A stretch of 64,000 nt of DNA from Natrinema amylolyticus_A (GTDB taxonomy: Archaea > Halobacteriota > Halobacteria > Halobacteriales > Natrialbaceae), in assembly GCF_042678045.1 (NCBI RefSeq), contig NZ_JBHUDI010000011.1, positions 372,001 through 436,000 of the forward strand. The letters run 5' to 3'. Positions 25,049 to 33,648 of this stretch are shown here, one piece after another. A program made the position numbers and the translations under genes. The notes beneath the pieces were generated by a model that saw only the letters and a list, made by a program, of their open reading frames with translations, did no database searches and was not told where the DNA came from. Positions within the stretch are counted from its first letter, which is position 1. Each line of letters begins with the position of its first letter.

Positions 25049-25852
25049 ATGGACGACTCCGTTATCGTGTCCCCCGACTGGCTCGCAGCGCACCTGGACG
25101 ATCCGACCGTTCGCATCGTCGACGTCAGAGACGCCTGGGAGTACGACGGGATCGGACACCTGCCCGGCGCAGTGAACATCCCGTTCGATAGCTATCGCGA
25201 CGAAAGCGACGTGGACCGGGGTACCTTACCCGGTGCCGAAGCCTTCGCCGCCCTGCTCGGCGACGCGGGCATCGACCCCGACGACACGATCGTCGCCTAC
25301 GACGACACCCACGGCGTCTTCGCCGCCCGCTTCGTGCTCACTGCCATCGAATACGGCCACGACGACGTGCGCCTGCTCGACGGCGACTACAGCGCCTGGA
25401 ACCGCGAGTACGAGACGACCAGCGAGACGCCCGAAATCGAGCCGACCGACTACGAGCCCGACCCACTTGAACCGGAGGAAAGCCCGCTGGTCGGCTACGA
25501 CGCCGTCGCGGACGCCCTCGAGCATGATGCCCTCTTCGTCGATACGCGCGAGCGCGACGAGTTCGAGGAGGCGCGCCTCCCGGGTGCCGTTCGCTTCGAC
25601 TGGCGCGAAGTCGTCGACGAGGAGTCCCGGCGGCTGAAGCCCGAGGCCAACCTCGAGGAACTGCTCGCCGACCGCGGGATCACGCCCGACCGCGAGATCG
25701 TCCTCTACTGTAACACCGCGCGGCGGATCAGCCACACCTACGTCGTCTTGCAGGCGTTGGGCTACGAGGACGTTCACTTCTACGAGGGGAGTCTCACGGA
25801 GTGGCTCGACAACGACGGTGAGGTCGAAAGCGGGCCGGTCTCGGCCGAGTAA
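25049..25852 (+). CDS. Sulfurtransferase, second tandem rhodanese
   Basis: 267 residues, two rhodanese domains. The N-terminal one has VDVRDAWEYDGIGHLPGAVNIP; the C-terminal one has the active-site loop VLYCNTARRISHTY with C221. The loop sequence differs from that of the neighbouring rhodanese (CRIGERS), so the two likely have different donors or acceptors. Starts at ATG 25049; the divergent partner is 270 nt away. Confidence 0.92.
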   Translation: MDDSVIVSPDWLAAHLDDPTVRIVDVRDAWEYDGIGHLPGAVNIPFDSYRDESDVDRGTLPGAEAFAALLGDAGIDPDDTIVAYDDTHGVFAARFVLTAIEYGHDDVRLLDGDYSAWNREYETTSETPEIEPTDYEPDPLEPEESPLVGYDAVADALEHDALFVDTRERDEFEEARLPGAVRFDWREVVDEESRRLKPEANLEELLADRGITPDREIVLYCNTARRISHTYVVLQALGYEDVHFYEGSLTEWLDNDGEVESGPVSAE

Positions 25853-25896
25853 CCGATCGGCTCGATCGCCGTCCGCCCGCGTCAGTCGTTCGTCTG

Positions 25897-26235
25897 CTAC
25901 TCGGCGACGTCGCCGGCCGGCCGCTCGAGTCGCTCGAGACAGACCTGTCGGCTCTCGGTGACCGTGACCTCGTACCCGTGGTAAAAGAACGTCACCCGTT
26001 TGGGTCCGGCCGTTCCGGAGCCGTCGGCCGCGAAGAGCGCGTCGAGCGCGTCGGGATCGACGACGGTATACAGCGGCTCGAGAACCGGCGTCCCCTCGGT
26101 GGCGTCGGCGGTCGGTACCGGCTCGGCGTCCGACGCGGCAGCGATCGCCATCACGACGCCCGTGCTGATCGGTTCGCCGCTCGAGAGTTCGTACCGCCCG
26201 GCCGTGTCGGTGCTTCGCTGCTCGCTCGTTTCCAT
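25897..26235 (-). CDS. HalOD1 output-domain protein
   Basis: 112 residues. GEPISTGVVMAIAAASDAEP, LEPLYTVVDPDALDALFA and KRVTFFYHGYEVTVTESRQVCLERL correspond to the HalOD1 domain seen also at 17785. Stand-alone, soluble, function unknown. It is followed downstream on the opposite strand by the sulfurtransferase; upstream is a Bat-like regulator in the same direction, 64 nt away, so co-transcription is possible. Confidence 0.82.
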   Translation of the reverse strand: METSEQRSTDTAGRYELSSGEPISTGVVMAIAAASDAEPVPTADATEGTPVLEPLYTVVDPDALDALFAADGSGTAGPKRVTFFYHGYEVTVTESRQVCLERLERPAGDVAE

Positions 26236-26299
26236 TGGCAGGACGTACTCGGGGCGGACTGGTGAGTCACTGTCTTACCTATGTAATTCACTTATATGC

Positions 26300-26965
26300 T
26301 CACTCGCCAGTCTGTGAGTTCCGGGCGATGGTTCCCTCGATGAGGTTCCGATACCCGCGTCTGAGCCGGGACGAGAACGCCTGCCGGGTGATTCCGAGTT
26401 GTTCGGCGAGGGCTTTCAGATCTGTCTCGCGCGTGTCGCTGTAGTACCCCTGGTCGTAGGCTAGCAACAGCGCCTCGCGCTGTTCAGCCGTGAGACCGTA
26501 CTCGGCCCCAGTCGTCATTTCGGAGAGCCGGTTGAGCCGACTGAGCGTCACCTCGATGCCGTGGTCCTCACAGTACCGTTTGAACGCCGAGAAGCGATCG
26601 ACACTGCCAGCGCGGAGTTCGAACAGCCAGCCCGTTCTGGTGCCGGTCGCGGAGACGACCGTGACGCCGGTCTCCGCGATCGCCCGCATGATCCCCATGT
26701 ACTCCGGCTTCCACTCGGCTCGAAACAGCCCCCGATCGCCCAGATCCTCCATGAGCACCGCCGAGCGCAGCTCCGGCAGTCCCTCGAAGACCTGCAGGAT
26801 CGATTCCAGCTCCCGATCCGGGTCCTGTACCCAGAAGTACGGCATGACCGTGTCGCCGCTCGGGACGACGCGGTCGAGGTCCAGCGTCACGTCGGGCCTG
26901 TCCTCGAAGACCCGACCGAGGGGGAAGTCAGTCGGCGCGAGGGTAAACTCGGCGATCGAGGTCAT
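26300..26965 (-). CDS. Bacterio-opsin activator-type HTH regulator
   Basis: 221 residues. A ~150-residue N-terminal sensor-like beta domain (TSIAEFTLAPTDFPLGRVF, then LFRAEWKPEYMGIMRAIAETGVTVVSATGT) is followed by the C-terminal HTH-10 domain (LTAEQREALLLAYDQGYYSDTRE, LAEQLGITRQAFSSRLRRGYRNL). This is the Bat-family architecture of haloarchaeal transcription factors. Target genes unknown. Confidence 0.9.
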   Translation of the reverse strand: MTSIAEFTLAPTDFPLGRVFEDRPDVTLDLDRVVPSGDTVMPYFWVQDPDRELESILQVFEGLPELRSAVLMEDLGDRGLFRAEWKPEYMGIMRAIAETGVTVVSATGTRTGWLFELRAGSVDRFSAFKRYCEDHGIEVTLSRLNRLSEMTTGAEYGLTAEQREALLLAYDQGYYSDTRETDLKALAEQLGITRQAFSSRLRRGYRNLIEGTIARNSQTGE

Positions 26966-27023
26966 AGCGGCACTTGACTCTCTCGGCTGTTAAGCCTCAC
27001 CCGCCCGCGTCCGTAAGGGGCTG

Positions 27024-28463
27024 CTACCCGTCGCTCACGTCCCGCCAGTCCGGAGCCGTCGAGTACTCCGCGTCCGAGAGTTCGTCGAACGCCGCGTACA
27101 CGACTTCGTTCAGCGCGGGATGGACGTGGATCGGCTCCGCGACGTCGTCGACGGTGCCGCCGCCGTCCATCGCGACGACCACCTCGTGAAGCAGCGTCGA
27201 CGCCTGCGGGCCGACGATGTGACAGCCCAGGATCTCGTCGTTCGGTCCCGCGATCGCCTTCACGAAGCCGTCGTCGGCCTCGAGGATCATCCCCAGCGGT
27301 GCGGCCCCGTACGGGACGGTGACGGCCTCGTACTCGCGACCCTCGGCCGCGAGATCGGCTTCCGTCCGGCCCACGCTGGCGACCCGCGGATCGGTAAAGA
27401 CCGCGTGGGGCATCGCCTCGTAGTCGACGGCTCGCTGGCTCTCCTCGAGGACGTTTTCCGTGACGACACGGGTTTCGTAATCGGCAGCGTGCTTGAACGG
27501 CGGCGCGCCGACCGCGTCGCCCAGCGCCCAGATCCCGTCCGCGGTCGTCTTCAGGAACTCGTCGGTCTCGACAGCGCCCGTCTCGTCGGTCTCGACTCCC
27601 GTCGTCTCGAGGTCGAGCGTGTCGGTGTTCGGTCGGCGGCCGGTCGCGAGCAGGAGGTCGTCGCCCCTGAGTTCGACGGGATCAGCGTCGCGCTCGTCGT
27701 CCGTCGGTTCGGCGGTCACGGTGACGCCGCCGTCGCCCTCGGCGACTGCGGCCGCTTCGTAGCCCGTATACACGTCGCAGTGGGTTGCGAGCGAGTCGGT
27801 CACGACGGTACTGACGGCGTCGTCTTCGCGGGGGACGAGTCGATCGCTCCGGCCGACGATCGACACGTCGGTCCCGAGCGCGCCGAAGACGTAGCCCAGT
27901 TCGGCCCCGATGTAGCCGCCGCCGACGATCACCAGCTCGTCGGGCTGTTCGTCGAGGAAGAGCACGTCGTCGCTCGTACGGTAGTCGACGTTCTCGAGGC
28001 CGTCGATCGGCGGCTCCATTGGTCGGCCGCCGACGGCAATAATGACGGTTTCGCCGTGGATGCGCTCCGGTTCCCTCGTCTCGTCGCTCGGATCGATCTC
28101 GATCGTGCGATCGTCGACGAACCGACCCTCGCCGCGGTAGAGGGTGACGTGGTCGTCGGCTCGCAGGCCTGCAGCCTTCTTTTCTGCCTTCTCGTAGACC
28201 GTGTCGTGGATCGCGGCCGTGATCTCGCCGTAGTCGATATCCGTTACCTGCGCGCCGATGCCGAACGCCTCGGCAGTTCGGACGGCCTCGATCACGTCTG
28301 CCCGGTGGATGAGCGCCTTCGAGGGGACACAGCCGCGTGTGATACACGCGCCCCCGAGCGGGCCGGGTTCGACGACGGCCGACTCGAGGCCCTGATCGGC
28401 CGCTGCGGTGGCGACCTGGCTGCCCGAGCCGCCGCCGAGGACGACGATGTCGTATGTCTCCAT
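27024..28463 (-). CDS. Dihydrolipoyl dehydrogenase-type flavoprotein disulfide reductase
   Basis: 479 residues from ATG 28463. FAD motif GGGSGSQVATAA, redox-active disulfide C40-ITRG-C45, NAD motif VVIGGGYIGAELGYVFGALG-like, and the C-terminal H-P-A-L-N-E catalytic dyad (HVHPALNEV) are all present. Family: E3/mercuric reductase type. It stands alone, away from 2-oxoacid dehydrogenase genes, so the substrate could be lipoamide or another disulfide. All catalytic residues are intact. Confidence 0.88.
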   Translation of the reverse strand: METYDIVVLGGGSGSQVATAAADQGLESAVVEPGPLGGACITRGCVPSKALIHRADVIEAVRTAEAFGIGAQVTDIDYGEITAAIHDTVYEKAEKKAAGLRADDHVTLYRGEGRFVDDRTIEIDPSDETREPERIHGETVIIAVGGRPMEPPIDGLENVDYRTSDDVLFLDEQPDELVIVGGGYIGAELGYVFGALGTDVSIVGRSDRLVPREDDAVSTVVTDSLATHCDVYTGYEAAAVAEGDGGVTVTAEPTDDERDADPVELRGDDLLLATGRRPNTDTLDLETTGVETDETGAVETDEFLKTTADGIWALGDAVGAPPFKHAADYETRVVTENVLEESQRAVDYEAMPHAVFTDPRVASVGRTEADLAAEGREYEAVTVPYGAAPLGMILEADDGFVKAIAGPNDEILGCHIVGPQASTLLHEVVVAMDGGGTVDDVAEPIHVHPALNEVVYAAFDELSDAEYSTAPDWRDVSDG

Positions 28464-28544
28464 ACCGGCCCTGACCACGGACGGCTGCCTAAAACGGGCG
28501 CCTGCTATTCACATGCCGCTACTGGCTCCACCGATTGGAGCGGC

Positions 28545-28766
28545 TTACAGCCAGTCGTCGCCCGGATCGTCCGCGGTCGCTTCCGTGTACGACTCGACCG
28601 CCGCCGCGAGGTTGGCGATGGCTTCCTCGGGCGTCTGTCCCTGGCTCGAGACGCCGGTCACCTCGTCGTCGGCGATGTGGAGGCCGTGCTCGTTTTGGCG
28701 CATGGTCACGTCCGCGTCCGCGAGCGCCTCGTACTCGGAGGGGTCTACGTCTGCGTCGGAACTCAT
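28545..28766 (-). CDS. HicB-like small protein
   Basis: 73 residues. Residues about 20-60 (DVTMRQNEHGLHIADDEVTGVSSQGQTPEEAIANLAAAVESY) have the HicB/UPF0150 partial RNase H fold pattern. HicB proteins are usually antitoxins of HicA; no hicA is next to it, so this may be a stand-alone relative, common in haloarchaea. Start chosen at ATG 28766. Confidence 0.72.
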   Translation of the reverse strand: MSSDADVDPSEYEALADADVTMRQNEHGLHIADDEVTGVSSQGQTPEEAIANLAAAVESYTEATADDPGDDWL

Positions 28767-28857
28767 ATGCGAACGTTGTCGCGGTCGCATGAAATACTCA
28801 CCGACGCCGTCCGAACCGCCGTCGTGGCCGATCCGTCCGATCGGCTGTAGAAAAAGC

Positions 28858-28864
28858 CTTTAAC
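28858..28864 (+). promoter_or_regulatory. TATA box of srp54
   Basis: CTTTAAC centred about 28 nt before ATG 28889, the spacing for a leaderless transcript. Confidence 0.5.
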
Positions 28865-28888
28865 GCCATCGCCCCGTAGACGGAGCAA

Positions 28889-30280
28889 ATGGTACTCGAC
28901 GATCTCGGGAGTTCTCTGCGGGGCACCTTGGACAAGCTCCGCGGGAAGTCGCGACTCAGCGAGGAAGACATCGAGGAGATCGTCAAGGAGATCCAGCGAT
29001 CGCTGCTCTCCGCCGACGTCGACGTCTCGCTCGTGATGGAGCTGTCGGACAACATCAAAGAACGCGCACTCGAGGAAGAACCCCCCGCCGGCACCCCCGC
29101 GCGGGACTTCGTCCTCCGCATCGTCTACGAGGAGCTGGTCGATCTCATCGGCGAATCGACCGAGTTGCCCCTCGAGGAACAGACGATCCTGCTGGCGGGG
29201 CTACAGGGCTCTGGTAAAACGACCTCCGCCGCGAAGATGGCTTGGTGGTTCTCGACGAAGGGACTCCGTCCCGCCGTCATCCAGACCGACACCTTCCGGC
29301 CCGGTGCCTACCAGCAGGCCAAGGAGATGACCGAGCGCGCGGAGGTCGACTTCTACGGCAACCCCGACGCCGACGATCCGGTCGAAATTGCCCGGAAAGG
29401 CCTGGAAGAGACCAGCGAGGCCGACGTCCACATCGTGGACACGGCGGGTCGCCACGCCCTCGAGGACGATCTGATCGACGAGATCGAGGACATCGAGGAC
29501 GTCGTCGAGCCAGACACCTCTTTGCTCGTCTTGGACGCCGCGATCGGGCAGGGTGCGAAGGATCAGTCCCAGCAGTTCGACGAGTCGATCGGCATCGACG
29601 GCGTCGTCATCACGAAACTCGACGGGACGGCGAAAGGTGGCGGTGCGCTGACGGCTGTCGACCAGACCGACTCCTCGATCGCCTTCCTCGGGACTGGCGA
29701 GGAGGTTCAGGACATCGAGCGCTTCGAGCCCGACGGCTTCATCTCGCGGCTGCTTGGGATGGGCGATCTCAGCCAGCTCGCCGAGCGCGTCGAGCGCGCG
29801 ATGGAGCAGACCGAGATCGAGGAAGACGACTGGGACCCCGAGGACATGTTGCAGGGGCAGTTCACCCTGAACGACATGCAAAAGCAGATGGAGGCGATGA
29901 ACAACATGGGTCCCCTCGATCAGGTGCTGGATATGATCCCCGGCTTCGGTGGCGGGATCAAAGACCAGTTGCCCGACGACGCGATGGACGTCACCCAGGA
30001 GCGCATGCGCACCTTCAGCGTGATCATGGACTCGATGACCGAGGCCGAAAAGGAATACCCCAAGGCCATCGGCGCGAGCCAGATCGAACGCATCGCCCGC
30101 GGCTCGGGCACCAGCGAGGAGCAGGTCCGGGAACTGCTCCAGCAGTACAAGATGATGGAGAAGACCATCAAGCAGTTCCAGGGCATGGGCTCCGACAAGG
30201 AGATGCAGCGCATGATGCAACAGATGCAACAGCAAGGCGGCGGTGGCGGTGGTGGCATGGGTGGCATGGGCCCGTTCTGA
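28889..30280 (+). CDS. srp54: Signal recognition particle protein SRP54
   Basis: 463 residues. N domain residues 1-90, G domain with G1 GLQGSGKTT (K110), DTAGRHA, and TKLDGTAKGGG; then the Met-rich M domain (about residues 300-450; NDMQKQMEAMNNMGPLDQVLDMIPG, QRMRTFSVIMDSM), ending in a Gly/Met tail. It binds signal peptides and 7S RNA and docks with FtsY. Single gene with its own promoter; 7S RNA gene not seen in the window. Confidence 0.97.
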   Translation: MVLDDLGSSLRGTLDKLRGKSRLSEEDIEEIVKEIQRSLLSADVDVSLVMELSDNIKERALEEEPPAGTPARDFVLRIVYEELVDLIGESTELPLEEQTILLAGLQGSGKTTSAAKMAWWFSTKGLRPAVIQTDTFRPGAYQQAKEMTERAEVDFYGNPDADDPVEIARKGLEETSEADVHIVDTAGRHALEDDLIDEIEDIEDVVEPDTSLLVLDAAIGQGAKDQSQQFDESIGIDGVVITKLDGTAKGGGALTAVDQTDSSIAFLGTGEEVQDIERFEPDGFISRLLGMGDLSQLAERVERAMEQTEIEEDDWDPEDMLQGQFTLNDMQKQMEAMNNMGPLDQVLDMIPGFGGGIKDQLPDDAMDVTQERMRTFSVIMDSMTEAEKEYPKAIGASQIERIARGSGTSEEQVRELLQQYKMMEKTIKQFQGMGSDKEMQRMMQQMQQQGGGGGGGMGGMGPF

Positions 30281-30392
30281 TCGTTTTCCGTTCTCTGCGG
30301 CCACTACCGACGGCTGTCTCGAGACCGATATCGTAACGTACCAGTTCTGTTGCACTACGTTAATATCACTCTAGACGAACCGTCCTGTAGAA

Positions 30393-31385
30393 ATGAACCG
30401 TCGGCAGTATCTCGCCCGCACCGGCGCAGCCGGTGTGAGCACAGGACTCATCGCGTCGCTTGCAGGCTGTCTCGATGGTCTTCCCGGGTCGTCGGAGGGA
30501 AGCGACGTCGAGGTCAGCGATCGCACGGGCCAGCGCGCGCTCGACCGCGCTGCGGGCAGACTGAACAAGGCCGCACAGTCACTGAACGACCTCGAGGGCC
30601 TCGAGAACCCCGAGGAGGTCGAGTTCGATCCGACCGAGCCGCGAGCCCACCTCGACGCGGCTCGCGAGCACCTCGAGACGGCCGAGACCGAACTGGGCGA
30701 CGACCGGGCCGCCGACGTGGAGACGCTTCGCTCGTATGCGGACGCGCTCGACGGCCTCCTGTCGGTGACCGTCACCGTCACCGACGAGACGATCGCCGAC
30801 GACATCGACGCCGTCAACGCGGCACTCGAGGAGGAAGGCGACCTCGAGAAGGCAAACGGGATCGTCGATGCCCGCTACACGAAAATCAGTGACGCGAGCC
30901 ACCGTCACACGCAGGTGGACGCGACGATTACGGAAATCGACGATGAGCGACTCGCCGATCTCGCCGGGATCGAGCTCGCCGACCTCGAGGACGGCGCGGC
31001 CACCCTCGGTGATGTGGTAACGTCGCTGGAGACACTCGCTGGGGCCTACGACATGACGATCGACGACGACGAGGGCTACGGCGCGCTCGAGCACGGGCAG
31101 TCACACGTCGACGACGGCGAGTACGAGGCCGCACAGGACGAGTTCGAAACCGCCGAAACGACGTTTGCGACATCGCTGAGCCAACTCGAAGACGGGCGCG
31201 CGGAGGCTCCGGAGGGGCTCGCCGACTACTTCGAGACGGCAATCTGTCAGAATCGCCATCTCACCGAGGCGGCCGCGGCGTTCGCGGACGGGGCAGCAGC
31301 CGCAGCCGACGGCGATCCAGCTGCCAGAACCTACCAGTCTAAGGGTGAAACCGAACTCGAGGCGGTTCGGAACTGTACCGACTAG
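30393..31385 (+). CDS. Tat-type lipoprotein, hypothetical
   Basis: 330 residues. NRRQYLARTGAAG is a twin-arginine signal, and SLAGC (Cys at residue 27) is a lipobox, so the protein is probably a lipid-anchored surface protein. The mature part is acidic and almost entirely helical, with repeated ~40-residue segments (LDRAAGRLNKAAQSLNDLEG, HLDAAREHLETAETELGDD, GQSHVDDGEYEAAQDEFETA) suggesting an alpha-solenoid or TPR-like domain. Function unknown. Confidence 0.82.
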   Translation: MNRRQYLARTGAAGVSTGLIASLAGCLDGLPGSSEGSDVEVSDRTGQRALDRAAGRLNKAAQSLNDLEGLENPEEVEFDPTEPRAHLDAAREHLETAETELGDDRAADVETLRSYADALDGLLSVTVTVTDETIADDIDAVNAALEEEGDLEKANGIVDARYTKISDASHRHTQVDATITEIDDERLADLAGIELADLEDGAATLGDVVTSLETLAGAYDMTIDDDEGYGALEHGQSHVDDGEYEAAQDEFETAETTFATSLSQLEDGRAEAPEGLADYFETAICQNRHLTEAAAAFADGAAAAADGDPAARTYQSKGETELEAVRNCTD

Positions 31386-31519
31386 TCGGACGAGCCGGTC
31401 GTCGCCGAATCGATCGCGTCCGGGAGGGCGGTGACGACGTCCTCGATCGCGATCTCTGTGACGAGTGGCGCTTCATTCGTTTGCTGACACTGTGGGGTCG
31501 ACGCCTCTGGTACGGTCCC
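31382..31519 (-). other. Orphan coding fragment without start codon
   Basis: The minus-strand frame ending at the stop 31382-31384 reads EIAIEDVVTALPDAIDSATT with haloarchaeal third-base bias, but has no start codon; a stop codon inside palindromic repeat F interrupts it upstream. It may be the tail of a gene lost when the repeat inserted, or chance. No similarity recognised. Confidence 0.3.
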
Positions 31520-31589
31520 CAGTCAGTCCTCGTGCATCCACGACCCGCCACGCGGGTGCGCCGGTAACCAGTTGCAGGGGACCGTATTA
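31509..31589 (-). repeat. Palindromic repeat, copy F
   Basis: Reverse-oriented, diverged copy. On the minus strand it begins TAATACGG, with TAA being the stop of the UPF0201 gene at 31587, and ends ACCGTACC. Lies between convergent genes. Confidence 0.8.
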
Positions 31590-32000
31590 CGCATCGACCG
31601 GCCGGCCGTCCTCGGTCGGCGGGGCGATGTGGTCGATGTACTCCTCGAGGCTCGGCTCGTCGACCCGGACCCGAACGGCGATCTCGCCGAGTTCGTCGGG
31701 CTCGCCGACCGAGAAATTGACGCGGTCCTCGAAGGCAGCCTGCTTTTTCAGCGCGAAGCTGAAGGTATCGCCGTCGCGATTCGAAAAGAACTCGCCGCGG
31801 GCGGTGTCGAGGATCTCCTGGCGGTGGAGCAGCTCAGAGAAGTGATCCATCGCGTGGGCCTCGGCTCTGACCTCGCCGAACTCCTCCTCGATGTCGGCGT
31901 TCGGGAAGATGTTTGCCACGGCATCGATCACGCGACTCGTCACCTCGGTGTCGTAGACCGGTGCCGTCACCTCGACGTCGACGCGGTAGATCTCGCTCAT
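31587..32000 (-). CDS. UPF0201 RNA-binding-like protein
   Basis: 137 residues. YRVDVEVTAPVYDTEVTSRV and LHRQEILDTARGEFFSNRDGD, then FSFALKKQAAFEDRVNFSVGE, match the archaeal UPF0201 family (RL5-like fold; COG1325 exosome-associated proposals). Function not established. Overlaps the upstream UPF0200 kinase-like gene by 4 nt; this pairing is conserved in archaea. Confidence 0.85.
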   Translation of the reverse strand: MSEIYRVDVEVTAPVYDTEVTSRVIDAVANIFPNADIEEEFGEVRAEAHAMDHFSELLHRQEILDTARGEFFSNRDGDTFSFALKKQAAFEDRVNFSVGEPDELGEIAVRVRVDEPSLEEYIDHIAPPTEDGRPVDA

Positions 32001-32578
32001 GGGTCGGCTTCGGCCTCCGCACGTTTCTCGTCGTCGGTCCCGCGGATGAGCGACCGAATTCGGTCGTGGAACGCCTCGAGCGAGTCGGTGTTCTCGACGA
32101 CGACGTCGGCCCGCTCCATCGCGTCGTCCATCCCGAAGCCGCGCTCGCGCTCGTCGCGGGCAGCCAGATCCTCGCCGCCCTCGGCGGCGCTTGCGTCCCG
32201 TCCGCGGTCGTCGATCCGCTCGGCCCGCACCTCGAAGGGGGCTTCGATGCTGACCAGCGTGAACGCATCGCCGAACTCGTCTTCGAAGACGTCGACCTCG
32301 ACATCCGAGCGGATGCCGTCGACCAGCACCGTCTCGTGGGTCTCGAGGCGGTCTTCGATCATCGGCAGCGACCGCTCGGCGATCGCTGCCGGGCCGTTTT
32401 CCTCGCGCAGCGCCTGTGCGACCGTCCCGTGGTCTTTCGCGGGATCGAGCCCGCGGTCAGCCGTCTCCTGGCGGACGACGTCGCCCATCGTCACCACCGG
32501 GATTCCGTCTTCGCGTGCGACGGTGGCGGCCTCGCCCTTGCCGCTGCCGGGCAGTCCCACCGTTCCGATGACGTGCAT
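31997..32578 (-). CDS. UPF0200 / dephospho-CoA kinase-like P-loop ATPase
   Basis: 193 residues. Walker A GLPGSGKGE at residues about 8-16, then TMGDVVRQE, VLVDGIRSDVEV and the lid region RGRDASAAEGGEDLAARDERE. It is the UPF0200 adenylate-kinase-like family; in archaea it has been linked to CoA metabolism but the activity is uncertain. Start ATG 32578 with a TTTATG TATA element at 32604-32610, about 29 nt upstream. Confidence 0.87.
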   Translation of the reverse strand: MHVIGTVGLPGSGKGEAATVAREDGIPVVTMGDVVRQETADRGLDPAKDHGTVAQALREENGPAAIAERSLPMIEDRLETHETVLVDGIRSDVEVDVFEDEFGDAFTLVSIEAPFEVRAERIDDRGRDASAAEGGEDLAARDERERGFGMDDAMERADVVVENTDSLEAFHDRIRSLIRGTDDEKRAEAEADP

Positions 32579-32930
32579 CGAGGGAACGTACCGGCGAGAC
32601 GTGCATAAACGCTGTGTTCGCCGCTCGCATCGATCGCGGCCCTTGACTGCCGTCCACCGGGTCGCTGCAACGGTTTTATTCCCGATTTTACTGCCTTGCA
32701 ACTCGGGTCGATGTGGCTCTCGAGCGGCGTCTGGTCGGATCCAGTTCCGCTCGAGTCGAGGTGACTTATGCGTCCGTTATCGATCGATTTCTCACGTGGA
32801 AACGACTCGTTCGACTGTCGCATTTCGCTCAATCGTCCGAATTCTGCATAATTCGAGCAAACCCCGATTGATCGCTGAAACGGAGATACGCCGTTATGTG
32901 GCTGTCCGGAACAGAGACAGGTGCCGTATC
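32579..32930. other. 352-base divergent intergenic region
   Basis: Contains the minus-strand TATA (complement of CATAAAC, 32604-32610) for the UPF0200 gene and AT-rich tracts near 32845-32860 ahead of the lipoprotein gene. No gene or RNA recognised. Confidence 0.4.
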
Positions 32931-33287
32931 ATGACAGACAAGCTCATCGACAGGCGTCGATTCACAGCTGGCGTCGGCACTGGACTGGCCGCTGCAGTGG
33001 CGGGTTGTATGGACAGCGGTGAATCCAGTGACGAAACGTCGGGCGACGAGTCGAGCGGAACGAGCGATGGATCCGACGAGTCCAGTGGCTTCGGTGCCGA
33101 CGAACCCGAGGACAACGAGTCCGACGGCGGTGGACTCGGGAACGAATCCGACGACGGACTGGACAACGAGTCCGACGACGAGCTGGGCACCGAGTCCGAT
33201 GACGGGGATGCCGACTCGAGCAACGAGTCAGACGCTGACTCTGCCACCGAAAACGAGAGCGACGACGAGTCCGAGGTCGAGTTCTGA
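32931..33287 (+). CDS. Small acidic lipoprotein with ESDDG-type repeats
   Basis: 118 residues. DRRRFTAGVGTGLAAAVAGC gives a Tat signal and lipobox with Cys at about residue 24. The rest is low complexity with repeated N/T-ESDDG/E units (GNESDDGLDNESDDELGTES). No catalytic motif; likely an extended, highly negative surface-anchored chain or spacer. ATG 32931 chosen because the signal begins there; the open frame upstream is not coding. Confidence 0.72.
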   Translation: MTDKLIDRRRFTAGVGTGLAAAVAGCMDSGESSDETSGDESSGTSDGSDESSGFGADEPEDNESDGGGLGNESDDGLDNESDDELGTESDDGDADSSNESDADSATENESDDESEVEF

Positions 33288-33383
33288 CGCCGGGCAGTGA
33301 CATCGGCGATGCGCTCGTAACCTGCTTCTCTTTTCGGACGATTCGCCGGCTCGCGTCGGGTACTGGCCGCCGGAATCCCAATT

Positions 33384-33391
33384 GCTTATAC
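33384..33391 (+). promoter_or_regulatory. TATA box of tRNA-Arg
   Basis: GCTTATAC centred about 30 nt before the first base of the tRNA. Confidence 0.55.
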
Positions 33392-33416
33392 TGTTCCATC
33401 GTGGATGCTGACTCGA

Positions 33417-33491
33417 GGGCACGTAGCTCAGTCCGGAAAGAGCGTCGGACTTCTAATCCGACGGTCGTGGGTTCAAATCCCATCGTGCCCG
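33417..33491 (+). tRNA. tRNA-Arg (anticodon TCT)
   Basis: Acceptor GGGCACG (33417-33423) pairs with CGTGCCC (33484-33490), discriminator G at 33491, CCA not encoded. D arm AGCTCAGTCCGGAAAGAGC, anticodon stem GTCGGA/TCCGAC with loop CTTCTAA giving TCT, variable loop, and T arm GTGGGTTCAAATCCCAT. No intron. It reads AGA/AGG codons, rare in this genome. Its 3' 21 nt are duplicated downstream. Confidence 0.97.
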
Positions 33492-33602
33492 CTTGCTGTC
33501 GCGAACACTTCGTGAGCGACAGCAGAACATTGAGATGGGATTTGAATTAGACGGCGGCGAGCGTAGCGAGCCGACGGCGTCGTTCAAATCCCATCGTGCC
33601 CG
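33492..33602. repeat. tRNA-Arg 3'-end duplication (att-like scar)
   Basis: The 21 nt at 33471-33491 (T loop to discriminator) recur exactly at 33582-33602. Between them are an 8-bp hairpin (GCTGTCGC/GCGACAGC), a 13-nt inverted copy of the T-arm segment (33534-33546, GATGGGATTTGAA) and a GGCGAGCGTAGCGAGCC repeat. No integrase is present. The layout fits a remnant of integration at the tRNA 3' end. Confidence 0.7.
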
Positions 33603-33648
33603 GCCCTCGAGCACAAACCCTCAAGAGTCGAGCAACCAATACGACCGT

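Noticed and set aside
28545..28766. HicAB toxin-antitoxin module
   Set aside because: Only the HicB-like gene is present; no HicA-like frame occurs on either side.
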